From Metopolophium dirhodum (Eukaryota > Arthropoda > Insecta > Hemiptera > Aphididae): a DNA stretch of 64,000 nucleotides. Below are positions 22,401 to 35,000 of the stretch, one piece after another. The stretch covers positions 744,001 to 808,000 of the forward strand of contig NC_083566.1 in the NCBI RefSeq assembly GCF_019925205.1. Direction: 5' to 3'. The notes below the pieces were generated by a model. That model saw nothing but the letters and a program-made list of their open reading frames with translations, made no database searches and was not told the DNA's origin. Each line of letters begins with the position of its first letter. The first letter of the stretch is position 1. A program made the translations under genes and the position numbers.

Positions 22401-22824
22401 TTTTGGTGCTTAAGAGATTGTTCTACTTAGTGATGAAAACTATCAGCTGACATGAATGTATCATAATGTATATTGAGCTTTGAAAAAATGTAAAACAATT
22501 TCATTGTAGAAATTCGTTTAGAATTTATTATATAAACTAAAAATGATAGAAAACACCAATTTTAATTTTGGCTACTACAGTTATCGAATAAAATTGTAAT
22601 GGTATTATTACAATGATGAGTAAAAAAATTTAAAAAAGTGCTATCTTTCTTGTGACCACTTATTCCTTCATGTCACACACAAGCAAATGGCAGTGGATTT
22701 TCTTTTTTCCCTAGAGGTACAAAACGTTCATGGTACCATCACCACAAAGTCAAGCAATTTCTTTTTAATAATAAATATAAGGTTTCTATTGTTATTCATT
22801 ATTAGAAGAGATGATGAGATTTAG

Positions 22825-23712
22825 TAATTCTAACACACGGGCCAAATTTAATAAATATTTTAATAACAATGTTCAGTATACTGTATTATGATGCAGTAGC
22901 GCTTAACTATATTTTAAAAGGGGGGGGGGGGGCAAGTAAAAAGTTATACCGACCACAACCCCTGTTTACAAAATGTTGCTGCATATGTATACATTAATAG
23001 CTTAGAGGTTAGGAACATAATTCATAAATACTTTGTTGGGATACCCACGGACCCTCCACGACCCCACCCACCAAAAAAAAGGGTGGGCGGTCGCCCCTCT
23101 CAGGTTATAGGTTCGGCGCCACTGTTATGATGTATAAATTAAATCAACATAATCAACCCTAGAATACGGGTTAAAATATATTTGATATTATAAATCATTA
23201 CATTATGTTATATAATATTATAATCTATGGACTTTAATAAGTTGGTAAGAACCATTAAGTTATGGTACATTTCAATTCAGGTATAGTTAGTAATTAAAAG
23301 TCTGGGCCAGTTGTTGTCTTGAAACAAATGACATTCCATAATATTAATTATAATAAGATTTAACTACAAGCTAGTTCCTAAATTCATATAACTTTTTAAA
23401 AATAAAATTGATAATTTTTTAATGTGTGAATGCTCAAATAAGAGCATTAGGTAGTAGTATGGAATTTAATTTTTAATTTGTACAGCAGAAGAATTTGCAA
23501 ATGTCATGGCTGAGCAATTGGAATATCGAAAAAGCGTGAGGAAAACATTCGGAATAAAGTAGAAGACATAAGACGAACAAAAAAAATTGAAGCTAACATG
23601 GATGGCCCCTATGAATAATAATCCAGGAAAATGTGTTGTTGTGAAAAAAATTATTGTAATATTTATTTGTGTGTCATTGCTGTGTGCAGCTTACTACCTT
23701 GTAAGCTTTTAG
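22825..23712 (+). pseudogene. Ddi1 cluster copy B, 5'-truncated and frameshifted
   Basis: From about 22825 the sequence matches intron 2 of the intact Ddi1 gene (27120-27520) almost word for word, interrupted by the element at 22894-23124. Exon 3 starts at 23489 after 'cagcag' with 'EEFANVMAEQLE'. A one-base deletion in the A-run near 23530 shifts the frame. A second shift occurs near 23610. The end, 'IIVIFICVSLLCAAYYLV' with stop at 23710-23712, is homologous to the membrane tail of copy A, not to Ddi1. The ubiquitin-like exons are missing upstream. B and A therefore share an ancestor that had already gained the membrane tail. Confidence 0.8.
22894..23124. mobile_element. hAT-type MITE with 8-bp target duplication
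   Basis: Ends 'cagtagcgcttaac' and 'gttcggcgccactg' are imperfect inverted repeats, matching at 11 of 14 positions. Both sides carry 'ttatgatg' (22886-22893 and 23125-23132), an exact 8-bp target duplication. It interrupts the intron-2 homology of Ddi1 copy B exactly at the duplication, which independently confirms the boundaries. It contains a G-run (22921-22932) and no gene. Confidence 0.9.
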
Positions 23713-25500
23713 TAATTATGTGAATAGAATTTTTTTTATATTTCTTATATTATTATTATTGTACTATTGTATAATTTTTATTAAAAAATATTGTATCAAA
23801 TTATTATCAATTTAATTACCGTATTTGTACTATTATAATATATTATATTTTGTTTGGATCTTATGATCCGTTGAAATTTAAAAATTATTCTTACTTAGTC
23901 AATCCCCAGTATAATTCAACTAAGGATTTTTTTTCCAACTACCTCAAAATATACATCGCAGATGATCAAAATTCTACATCTAGAATTTGTATTGACTCCA
24001 TATTTCATTTAGAAAAGAGCACATATAAATAAATCTGCCAGGGGGAGTAGAGGGGGGCTATAATGGCTGACGCCACTGCCCATTGATACTATTTAAAATA
24101 TTATTTTTCATTTATATTAGTTTATAGTTAATACCTTAGACCATATACAATGGATGGAGCCACAGCTCAATATTTTGATGTTCATGTTAGCGACAAGTCG
24201 CCAGTTATGTGTACCTTTCTGCACATGTGCAAGTGACTGGTCGCATATTTTTCGCAATGATAAGATTGTATATGATTGTATACTGTTGATATTTAATTTA
24301 CAAAAACATGTTATACTTTATGGTTTTAATAGAACCTACAGTACTTGATGTACCTAGTTGTTCACTTATACTTATACACACATACAAGCGTATAATTATA
24401 TTAATTTACATATTTGGGACCTGGACCCATATTCTTTGATAGAGGCCTTTTAATAGATTTTTTTCTAAGAGTAGTTTAGCTCATATTTTTGAAACAACAA
24501 ATACCCAGTGTGTACGTGTAGTTAATTTAAAATTATTTATGAAATTGGATTTTAAGCTATTCATGAGCCATTCAGATTAACTTACATAGCATAAAAACTA
24601 TCAATGGAAACGAAAATTGTGACATCATTAAAGCAAATTACATCTCGAGAAAAATGTTTACCCTGGCTGATAACTAATTAATTGTAGACTATACCTCATA
24701 TTTTATTTCTATGATTTTTGTTCACAGATAGCAGTATTTCTACTCCTCCATCATTGTGACCAGCCAAAAAATATTCAGATATTGGTGGATTACTATTGTA
24801 GTTATATTGAAATGTTTATAATATTTAGGTAAATACTCAACTTTTTTTAGATTCTGAGCAGAGCAAGGAAGCTAGTGGTTTTACAATGTTTACTTTTTTT
24901 TTTTTATTCTATAAAAAAAATTTCTACCTGAAGCAGTGCTTTGATTTTAACGTGAAGTATCTTATCTTTTAGAAAAATTCGATCAATGTGGTTCTTTAGG
25001 AAGGTCATTAATCAATGTTATCAATAGTTTTTTAACGCCATGGGAAAAACCACTAAAATACCCTATTGCTAAGCTATTTTTTTTCTGATACTTAACGGTT
25101 GTAGTGATCCTCAGCTAAGAACGTTTCAAATCGAATACTGTAATAATAAACTATCCAGTCTGAGGACCGAAGGGACGATGGACAAACTTACAACACCACT
25201 GACATATTCCACCTTGCTTTTTTTTTCTTACAACCAATTATAAAGACATCTTTACATCTTTACATCTTCAAATATCTTTGTCCTATACGTTTCATTCTTC
25301 AATAATCCTATTGGATTATACTATTACAGTTGATACAACTTGAAATAAGACTAATAAATAAAATGAATAAATATATCTGTAACTGTAAAATGTGTATTAC
25401 TATATTGAATTATTAAACAATAATGAACTTTATAAATCAATGTTTATTAATGACTTCATTATCTCTTAATCCTATTCTTGCATAATTACATCACTACTTA
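23713..25500. other. Spacer with repeat fragments
   Basis: No gene is recognised. At 24036-24080 ('ctgacgccactg') there is an end typical of hAT-type elements but no partner. At 24850-25060 a decayed piece of repeat family R1 contains 'agattctgagcagagcaagg' and 'gctttgattttaacgtgaag'. The 60- to 64-codon open frames at 23850 and 24154 have no recognisable features. Confidence 0.45.
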
Positions 25501-25535
25501 TATATATTAATATAAAAACACAAAATGTATTATCT

Positions 25536-25844
25536 TCAAACTTGTGGATCGACTTTGGGTTCATCAAATTTAATTGTTGGGAATTTGGTAGGATCTTCAT
25601 TTGGGCTTATGTTGTATTGTCTGCCGATCTTTTCCAAATCATTCTTGTAACCTTTATCAATTGAAGGGTCAAACGTCTTAGAATCAAATTTTCCTTTGTA
25701 CTCGCGGATTTTATCCAAGAACAGTTTTTGGATTGGATCTGAAACGTTGGTCATCAACACCGATGTAGCCGATATATTACGACGAACAAATCGACCAGCC
25801 GATCCAGTGACATTCAATTTTTGTAATAAATTAAATGACAACAT
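25536..25844 (-). CDS. ATPsynCF6: ATP synthase-coupling factor 6, mitochondrial
   Basis: This encodes a 102-residue subunit of the peripheral stalk of mitochondrial F1Fo-ATP synthase, which helps hold F1 to the membrane sector in the matrix. The start at 25844 is chosen because a normal presequence follows it: 'MLSFNLLQKLNVTGSAGRF' and 'VRRNISATS', rich in Arg, Ser and hydrophobics and lacking acids. The mature part matches the family from 'DPIQKLFLDKIREYKGK' through 'FDPSIDKGYKNDLEKIGRQY'. Its length is usual for insects. Immediately 5' on the minus strand there is 'tttcag', so an upstream non-coding exon probably lies at about 25900-26100. An upstream in-frame ATG at 25871 would add nine residues but falls before that acceptor. 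The gene sits between two members of the Ddi1 cluster. Confidence 0.93.
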   Translation of the reverse strand: MLSFNLLQKLNVTGSAGRFVRRNISATSVLMTNVSDPIQKLFLDKIREYKGKFDSKTFDPSIDKGYKNDLEKIGRQYNISPNEDPTKFPTIKFDEPKVDPQV

Positions 25845-26484
25845 GTTTAATCTGAAATATTGGTTATACATTTTAGACGTACATTACCTTATGAATATAT
25901 AGAAATAAATCTCAAAAAACTCACCCTGTGCTAGATTATAACTCGTGAAGCAAGTTAAAGGACTGGGCTGATAAATGTACTAACTCAAAATTTGTGAAAA
26001 TTTGTAGAAAAATTAAACCTCAAATCATATGTCCCAGTGTCATATTATCTCCAAGATGAAAGTCAATTTTTTTTTATATGATTAAAGACAGTGTATCCAA
26101 AATAAAATTCTTCGAAATAACTATTTATATAAATATAGACTTTATTCGGACACGGATTAAAATTTGAAACACAAGCAAGATTTTTCAATATTTATTATAT
26201 TTACATTTTGTTTTAACTATTGTTGTAACTTCTATAAAAAAATTTTACATTTTTCTAACTGTGAAAAATTGTTTTTTACAACTACGTTGCAGTAAATTCA
26301 TGTTTTCTGATAAGCTTGTGGCCATGACAACAATAACAAAGAATGACTGGGTGGTTTTCTTTATTTAAATTATTTTAAGTTAGAACTAAATAAATATTAG
26401 ATAATAGTAAACACTAAACACTTAGCAATTTTAAGTTAGATAATTTACGTTTTAGGAAATAATAAATTCTAGACATTTAACACA

Positions 26485-29400
26485 ATGAAGATTACTGTCA
26501 CAACACACGACGACAACTTGATTGTACTTGATGTAAGCGAGGATTTAGAACTAATCAATTTCAAGGCACTATGTGAAGTAGAAACTGGAATTCCATCACA
26601 GGAGACTGGACTAACACACAATGGTCAGCTTTTGGTTGACGATTTTAAGACAATGAAAAACTTAGGTGTTCGTGAAGGAGATGTTATCATAATTCAAAGA
26701 GTTACGAGTAGCGCTACTGCAATGGATCACTCATTTAGCAGTCCAAGCAATAGTATGCATGTGCAAAAAAATATGGTATTGGACCTTGTATCTGTAATTC
26801 TCTTTGTTCTTTAGATATGTTACCACAATTTGACTTTAGCCGTATTCAAGTGCCTGGTTCGTCTATTGGTATCCCAGGTACCACCAGACAACACCAAATG
26901 CAGGATGCAGAATATGTTAGGAACTTATTTCTCTCCAGTCCAGAACAACTAGCTCTTCTTAAGCAAAATAATCCCAGACTTGCAGATGCTTTGTCCTCAA
27001 ACAAAATTGGTCAGTAGTTAGTCACACTTTTTAATAACAAATTGAAGGCCTTAATTATTCAGTATTATAATGGATAGATACCATTATAAGTAGATGATGA
27101 AAATTAGTGATTATGACTCAACAACACACGGTGCCAAATTAAATAAATATTCAATAAAATTCTTAATTCAGTACGCTGTTTGATGTATAAATTAAATCAA
27201 TATACAACCCTACGGGCTCTAGAGCTACGATTTAGAATATAATATTTGATATTATTACATTAAGTTATATATAAATGATTTACGGACTTCAATAAGCTGA
27301 AAGTAAGAACTATTAAGTTATGATACATTTCAGAGGAGGTATTGTTTGTAATTAAAAGTGTAGGCCAGTCTTGAAACAAATAACATTTCGCAATATCTAA
27401 TAGGATTTAACTATGAGCAAGTTTCTGTATTTATACTACTTTTTAAAAATAAAATTGTTGATTTTTTAATGTATGAATGAGATTATTAATAGTATGGAAA
27501 TTGAATTTTTAATTTATTCTATAGAAGAATTTTCAAAAGTCATGGCTGAGCAAATGGAAGAACGAAAAAAGCGTGAAGACCAAAGAATTAGAATGATGAA
27601 AGCTCATCCATTTGACTCTGAAGCACAAAAATTAATAGCAGAAGAAATACGTCAAAAAAACATTGAAGCTAACATGGAAGCCGCTATGGAATATAATCCA
27701 GAAATGTTTGGAACAGTTGTCATGCTTTATATCAATTGTAAAGTGGATGGATATCCTGTGAAAGCTTTTATTGATTCCGGAGCTCAAACTACTATAATGT
27801 CAGCTGCTTGTGCTGAACGATGCAACATCATGCGTTTAGTTGATAGTAGATGGGCTGGGATAGCTAAAGGTGTTGGTGTACAAAAAATTATTGGCAGGAT
27901 ACATATGGTCCAAGTTGCAATTGAAAATGATTTTTTAACAACCAGTTTTTCTGTTCTTGAAGATCAGCCAATGGACATGCTTCTTGGATTAGACATGTTA
28001 AAAAGACATCAAGTAAAGACTATGCAAATTTATATATTCCATAAAAATTCCCTTTTATGAACATTTTTTCTACCACCTATTCTTCTTTTAATACCCAACA
28101 TATACTCCTCATCACCTATTCTTAGCTTATTTTATTCACATACACCTACCAAATTTGTGTTCAAGAGAACACATTTCGTGTTTTTAGCTTTAATATTAGT
28201 ATGTATTGACCTGTTATCAAATATTAAAAATAATATCTTAAGCATAGGGTTTTATTCATATTTTAAATTTAAAGTGAGTTATAAATTATAATTGTAAAAT
28301 ATTACAATTTAAAAATGTTCATAACTCGCTTTAAAATTGAGATATTAATAGAAGCCTAGAAAATGCTCTAGATAATATTATTTCCTTTAAATTCAATTAT
28401 AGGTCAATTAACTCTAATTTAGTTTACAACACAAAATTGGTTATTTTGAATACAAATTTGCTATATTGTGCATATTTTGTAAGATAGAAACAACGCATGC
28501 TTCTTCGGCATTCTGTATACTAGTTTATCCATGTATTTGCTTTTATTTTTTCTATAATATTCTTAAATTTTTTTTTATATGGTAAAATATTGTTATTAAC
28601 AAACATTTTAAATGACTAAATAATTTATATATGTTTATTTAAATTATTAGTGTTGCATAGACCTGGAACATAACGTCTTGAAGATTGGAACAACAGGGAC
28701 TGAAACTCCATTTTTGCCTGAAAATGAATTGCCAGATTGTGGTCGTTTAACTACATCTAGTGATCATGATGGATCTAAAAATGAAGAAAAAGAACTAAAA
28801 AAAGCTATAGATGAAAGCAAAAGAATGAATCAAAGTAGTGGTAATTATTTAGTTATTTTTAAATGTACATAACCTTCTTTTTTTACAATAAAGTATATAA
28901 ATATTTTAATTAATTAGACAAGCGGAGAAGAGATGCCTAGTTTGTCCAAGTTACAAATTTCCTAATATTTCCAGGTACCTTTTTCTTTCCTATCTGTATA
29001 TGTTAGTACCTATGATGATACTGGTAGTTATAATAGTAATTCCTTCATTGTAAATATGTATTGTGTTAAATATTTAATTTTATTATCCTATAAAGATATT
29101 CCATCCAATCAAATTTTTTATAGTTTATCTTTTTTTTGTCGTTTTTTAGGTAGTAGCAGTAATTCTAGTCAATCATTTAAAGAAACTGATATTACAGAAC
29201 TAATCAATTTAGGATTTTCTAGAGAACAGGTAAATTATAATTAAAATATTTATAAAAATATAAAATAATCGCTATGTCTAGATGCTTGACTATTGTCGGT
29301 AAGATAAGGTATACCAGTGTCGACAACTTACATACAAAAATTAACAGAATACAATTATATATTATTTTGGCATATTATAGTCGTAGATACTAGTGTATGA

Positions 29401-31080
29401 ATTCTAGGCATAATATAGTATACTATATTTGGTTTCATAAAATCAACTTGTAACTATATAATTTTAAAATTAAAAAAAAAAAATCATCCCATTATATAAA
29501 AATGTGTGCGTTTGTACCACAACCTTCAATATTTATAAATACTTTAAAAACAATTAAAAAACAAAACTAATAATTGGTAAATTAAATTGAGTGTTTTAAT
29601 TAACATTCTTAAGGAAAATATCCACCCAAATTCAAAGATTTATATGCAATCTAATAAATTTAAACACTGATACACTTGTCATAAAGTAATTAATAGATGT
29701 CACAGTTCAAATTAACTCATAATTTATAAATGGGTTCAATTGGGTAAATTTGTTTGAATTGTATCTCAAAAATATGCCTAAAAATATTTATTTTTATTTT
29801 ATTAAACAAATTAGTTACAATATAGAATACAATAAATTACTAATTAGTACAATGAGTAAATTTGATAAATGGTTATTGGAGGTTGCAATTTTGGGCAGGC
29901 ACATAGTAGGGCCACCTGACCAGGTTAAAAATATTTAAATTTTAGGTTTATATTTTTAAAAAAATGTCAAGTTGGATAAACTTCCAGATATCCCAACCTC
30001 ATATACACCTATAACTTATAAGCCTATTGCCGTACTTTTCAAAAATATTCAAAAGACTTATTCTCAGACAGATTTATCTACATTTTTTATCAAACCATAC
30101 ACTTCTAGCTTTTCAAGTTGGTTTTAGAGCCAATCATAGCACGATTCAGCAAGTTCATAGAGTAGTTGATACTTGGTGCCTTTTTAGACATAAGCTTTCA
30201 ACTAAGTTCAGTATGAAGGTCTCCTTTTTAAACTCTGCAAATTTCTTCCCTCTACAATATTACTTTTAATTAATTGATATGTTACAGACAGGCATTTAAA
30301 AATAACCAAACCGAAAAAACAACTCATTTGATTGTGTTAAAATCTGTATTGTTTACATTTATTATTAATTTTTCTGGGCGGAGGTATATACCTTCTTCAA
30401 TATTAAATTATTATACTAAATACACAAAGTGGAAAAGTGCACCCACGAACGGATTGCCCAGCATGGTCAAATTTGTCCATGAGTGAGGTTAACTATTATA
30501 AACTTGCCTGTGAACTAAAGGTATGGATGGCTGCTACGACTGCTCTGCTATGGAACAGCATTATAGTTGATGCGACCGATGATTGTACTGGTCTGCAAAT
30601 AGTATATGTTGTGGCTGGTCGCAGGGATCGGCCGTCATTACTCAATTTAATTATAAATTATTAATAATTAATAATTACGCCTATATTAATTAGAATATAC
30701 CAATTGCAGTATTTTATATTTGTTTGTTTTATCCCAGGCTAAGAGCTGGGTAATACAGCTTTATAAATATTATTGCTGCATCAAAATAACACCATGTCAA
30801 ATGCCAATTAGTGACAAATTACAACTACCCATGATGATTTGTTATAATATAATATGCTAATAGTCCAATATCATATTTTATGTTTATTTATAAACGATAT
30901 TGTAATTCAATAAAACTAACTACCCTAATAAATTACATAGTTTGTATTCTGAAAATAATTCAAATATTATAATATAAATAAATATTTTTTTTTTTTTAGG
31001 TTATTCAAGAATTAAAAAGATTCAATGGAAATAAAAATGAAGCAATGGCCTCCTTATTTGCAAAAATATTAAAATTTTGA
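26485..31080 (+). CDS. Ddi1: DNA damage-inducible 1 homologue (UBL-aspartic protease-UBA shuttle)
   Basis: Six exons are predicted: 26485-26752, 26815-27009, 27525-28012, 28651-28840, 29150-29229 and 31000-31080 (1302 bp, 433 residues). All introns are GT-AG and all phases agree. Residues 1-75 are a ubiquitin-like domain. Exon 3 begins with the helical domain ('[19 protein letters not shown]') and then the retroviral-type aspartic protease, with active site 'FIDSGAQTT' (Asp at about residue 238) and '[13 protein letters not shown]'. Exon 4 has '[20 protein letters not shown]'. Exons 5 and 6 make the UBA domain ('[14 protein letters not shown]', '[19 protein letters not shown]'). Family members cleave or shuttle heavily ubiquitylated proteins to the proteasome, and their targets include CNC-type transcription factors. 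Length is close to human DDI2. Intron 5 contains a LINE fragment and the repeat at 30525-30665. Confidence 0.95.
29980..30190 (+). pseudogene. LINE reverse-transcriptase fragment inside Ddi1 intron 5
   Basis: The frame reads '[20 protein letters not shown]' from 30027, then '[20 protein letters not shown]', preceded at 30000-30025 by the degraded 'YKPIAV'. This is the start of the RT domain of jockey-type LINEs. Only about 70 codons survive. It lies in the sense direction in the last Ddi1 intron and is probably spliced out. Confidence 0.8.
30500..30665. repeat. Dispersed repeat shared with 7320-7530
   Basis: This is the second copy of the repeat with core 'ctgctatggaacagcattat' (30549-30568). 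It follows the LINE fragment in Ddi1 intron 5 at a distance of about 330 bases and ends in 'ttactcaatttaattata'. See the entry at 7320. Confidence 0.6.
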
Positions 31081-32034
31081 CAGTTGTCAGAAGTTTTTAA
31101 CAAAATTAATATAAAATATTCTTCCTCTTCAAGACTTTTTATTTTTCAGTCAATTTTAGTTTTAATTTTCAAAACTTGTATTTCATTATTTTTTATTATT
31201 TTTCTTAATGAAACTTATAAATACCTTAAGAAAAATGATAAAACCAAGTTATAATATTTTTTATTACATTTAGTGTCGATTGATATAAAGTGATGTTAAC
31301 CATTTAAAATACTAATAAAATTATTTAAATATAAGGTATTCATAAGTTTCTAATAAAATTGTTTTCTAGTAATTTTTCTCCTTGGTTAAATGTTAACTTC
31401 TTTGTATTTAGAGACTGTATTTAAAATATAAAGACCTTTTGTCTATTATTTACACAATTACATAAGTTCATTTAAGGTGTTAAGTTTTCGTTCGGTTTAT
31501 GTAGACTTATATTTAAATTAAATAATAACAAATAAATAAGGTTTGGGATTATTAACCACAATGCTAAAATATTGAATATAGTTTTTGCATTAAGTACCTA
31601 AAATATTGTGTTCAAAACAAAATATGCATGATTGTATAAAATAAATATAATAATTTAAAAAATCATTCTGTATTATAACTCATTTGCAATATCACTTTGT
31701 ATTCCTTATTTCTCTATTATTTTATTATAGTAGTAATGATTAACAATGCAATACTCTAATGATTATAAAATTATTTTTACAAGAAAATTGATTGATCTTT
31801 GATGTTAAATTGTATCTTAAAAATATAAACCAGTTAAAATTAACTACACTTTAAAGTTCAAAATAATATACGGGTAATCTATATTATGAAGATCAAGAGA
31901 TTTCAATCTATAATATAGCTTATACATATTATATGTAAAAACTGTAATGTTATCTACAGTCTACATGTAATGACGTTCATACATGTAGATATCATTATTT
32001 ATTGTTAATTGTCTAGGAGATATTGAATGTAAAA
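31081..32034. other. Spacer downstream of Ddi1
   Basis: AT-rich sequence that probably includes the Ddi1 3' untranslated region. Several AATAAA-like words occur, for example at 31312-31318, but the real cleavage site cannot be told. No gene seen. Confidence 0.5.
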
Positions 32035-32039
32035 AGTAT

Positions 32040-32290
32040 AAATGTTCAATCAGAATCAGTAATGTGTGTTGTGAAAAACTAAACTGGCAAAAGATATATA
32101 AGCTTATGCAAGTTGCACTCACTCTCCCCATAAGTTCGTCTACATGTGAACGTAGTTTTTCAGCAATGAGAAGAATGAAAACACGGTGGAGGTCATCTAT
32201 GTTGCAAAATAGATTCAACAATTTAACTATAGCATAGAAAATGATATTTCCAAATCAATTGATAGAGGTCGTACTAGATACATTTGCAAA
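32040..32290 (+). pseudogene. hAT transposase C-terminal relic (ZMYM1-like)
   Basis: After a frameshift near 32100 the plus strand reads 'LMQVALTLPISSSTCERSFS' and 'AMRRMKTRWRSSMLQNRFNN', ending at a stop at 32236-32238. This is the hAT dimerisation domain of the ZMYM1-like type, with the Cys-Glu-Arg-Ser-Phe-Ser motif. The sequence beyond the stop still resembles family C-termini. No inverted ends were found. A different hAT copy (32307-33113) is inserted directly downstream. Confidence 0.78.
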
Positions 32291-32306
32291 AAAAAATGGT
32301 ACCTAC

Positions 32307-33113
32307 CATGGGCGGATAGGCCTACTGTGAAACCGGGCATTTCCCGGTGGGCCCCCCCTTCATATTTCGACAATGGGGCCCTTTTTATGGTTAATGCAAT
32401 GGCTCATTAATTTATATTAATACTAGCTGTCCCGACATGGCGTTGCCTGCGTATTAGTTTGTTATTTGGCATTTTCGTATGCCTAGTATCAGTGTATACA
32501 TATATTATGTATGAGAAAATAAGTTTTTTTTTTTTGTAGTTTATTAGTAGTTTTGGAGATCATTGTGTATAGTAAACTATTGAGTATGTCAAATTAATAT
32601 TCATAATGTCACTAATAAAGATAAAATCAAATAATATTATATAATTACAATAGAAATTTGAAATATATTATATTATAATCTTATATCTATAAATTATCAA
32701 CTACAATGTGTTGGTGAAATATAATTTATACGCAAATACAATATATCGTGGCCTCCACTTTGCATATACATTTATGTTTACTTTATCCATCACACAAGTA
32801 GAATGTGAGCGTACAATTTCTAAATTAAAATTTGTAAAAAATTATTTAAGGAATACTATAGGTCTGAATGTATAGAGAGTATGTTGTTAATGAATGTAGA
32901 GAAAGATATTCTGAACAAATTTGATTCTGAAGACATCATTAATAAATTAGGAGCTAGGAGCCCAGTATTTGATAGAATGTTATTATTTTAAAATTAAAAA
33001 TAAATAAATTACTTAAAAAAGTGGTGTTTTGTTATACATTCTTTTTTTTCATGTGGCCGGGGGCCCCTTTTAATAATTTCCCCTTTGGGCCAAAAATGGC
33101 CTATCCGTCCATG
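32307..33113 (+). mobile_element. hAT transposon copy with intact ends, nested insertion
   Basis: Ends 'catgggcggataggcc' and 'ggcctatccgtccatg' are inverted repeats with one mismatch. Both flanks carry the 8-bp direct repeat 'gtacctac' (32299-32306 and 33114-33121). Subterminal sequences are rich in GGGCCCC. It holds a transposase remnant. At about 32425-32470 there is 'actagctgtcccgacatgg', a word typical of an unrelated insect repeat inserted within it. Confidence 0.92.
32740..32995 (+). pseudogene. hAT transposase C-terminal fragment
   Basis: One frame reads 'TQVECERTISKLKFVKNYLR' (about 32795-32855). After a frameshift near 32875 it continues 'SMLLMNVEKDILNKFDSEDI' and ends 'GARSPVFDRMLLF' with a stop at about 32989. 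This is the conserved E-R-x-x-S-K-L-K hAT dimerisation segment. The rest of the transposase is lost. Confidence 0.8.
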
Positions 33114-33121
33114 GTACCTAC

Positions 33122-35000
33122 TTACTGGTTTAGTTGACACCCGCTGCACGCACCCACGTATTTCCCGCCACTTATATTTATCGTACTTTCGATGTGTTAA
33201 TCATCTTTTATACAATTTATACTGCAGTATTTAAAAAATTAAAAATAATGGGTTTTTGGTGGCATATGTCGTGAGAACAACGTTAGGGCTTCGTTTTATG
33301 TGTACCCGATCGGTCGGAAAAATCGTTATTAATTATTACCAATTGTTAGTGATCGTATACGAGCGTTGGATCGACCATTTTATCAGATTCCTGTCGAGCC
33401 TATAATAATATCAAACAAATTGGAGAATATATTCACTTAAATCACTATTATACTTATATATCATAATTTTGTTCTTTATTTATAATTTGTATTACTAGTA
33501 TTAACTTTTTTATAAATTTTAAGTTAAAATTCAAGTATAGTATGTACGAGTAAATGTATAACACCTATAGTAGGTATGTTTAAAATAAATCATGTTTAGT
33601 TTTGCACAATATTATATTTGCAAGTGCAGAGAGCGGTTTTGATATGCAATAAAGTATTTTTAATTATTAGCCCCCTCTAAAACTTTGGCAAATTTCCGAC
33701 TATGGTATGAACGACCACTGAAAGGAGTAGATTGGTATTTTAAGAGGACGTTATACACCGGCATTTGCTGTCTTATATGCCAGTGCGTAACGCAACAAAT
33801 TGTACACTCGGCAGAACATATTTAGGTTAAGGCGGGTTAGCTCCGTTAGTTTAAACATTAAGTGTGAATTTACCTCTTACACAATTTAAAGGTAAGATCA
33901 CCCCCCATACCCGCAGTTAGACACGCCACTGGGTACTTTTAGTACTTAAAATCGGGATCCAAAATATGCCGCACATACCCACGCATAAAGTATTACTAAG
34001 TACCATATAATATATCATAATATGCAGCTTCGTTGTCTATAGGTATCGTTGATGTTACCGAGTCGTCGATTACGCCTGACCTGTACTATATAGTCCATAA
34101 AAATGAGTGTATGAACAAGTAGGACCCGGGCCATCGAGATCAAAAATACAAGAAAATAATATAATATAATCTAAGGCAATTGCATATCCAGACCTGAGGT
34201 AAATTAGTGCCGGGGGCACAGTCATACAGATTTCTATATATAGTGTGTGTGCGGGGGTCATTCATGATGAAAAAAAATCACAGAGATTTGCAAAATGTTG
34301 GCAAGTTAGTCAAGGTAGGTACCTACCAAATTCAAACTAATGATATCGGCGTGTGAACGTAACTTTACTAGACTTCACTCTAGGTTTCATCAGATAACAA
34401 TGTGTACATAACTTTTCATAAATTAAATAATTTTCGTTTGGATTATGTAGAGTATGTTGAAAAGAGAATCGTTATAACTAAAGGTATAATACTAATATGT
34501 CTAATAATATATTAAATTCTATATTTTATGATAGTTATAACTTACAAGTATTTATTTAATTTGTTACTAACAAGAAGATGAAATAATAATACATATAAAT
34601 GGTAAAAAAAATAGAACCATCTGAAATTGGCTTACAGAGTAATATTAAATACATCAACAGTATTGAACAAGTAGAAATACTCTTAAAAAATGATTGATGA
34701 AATAAATACGCTGCTTCCAATCCCCTTGATACTGTCTATTGATCAGTCATTGAAATTTAAAAATGGTTCCCGCCACAACATTATCAGCACAGTCACCGCG
34801 GTATAACCTACAATAAAACGCTCGTGTCGGCGGTTTGATAACAGCAAAACAAAGATTGTATAATTTATTTCATGTTTTCATGTCGGTTGAAGATTTTAGA
34901 AAATTGGTACATATCTCTATTCTCTGCTAAATATAATAATATATGATAATACATTATACATTCGGTAATCGATACAAGCAATAACACTGAAATCGAAATT
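33122..35000. other. Spacer with repeat fragments upstream of the helicase gene
   Basis: No gene is recognised. At 33752-33890 ('aagaggacgttatacacc' through 'tccgttagtttaaacatta') there is a decayed relative of the repeats at 47.0-47.8 and 53.4 kb. At 33900-33932 'agacacgccactg' looks like one end of a hAT-type MITE without its partner. The rest is AT-rich. Confidence 0.45.
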
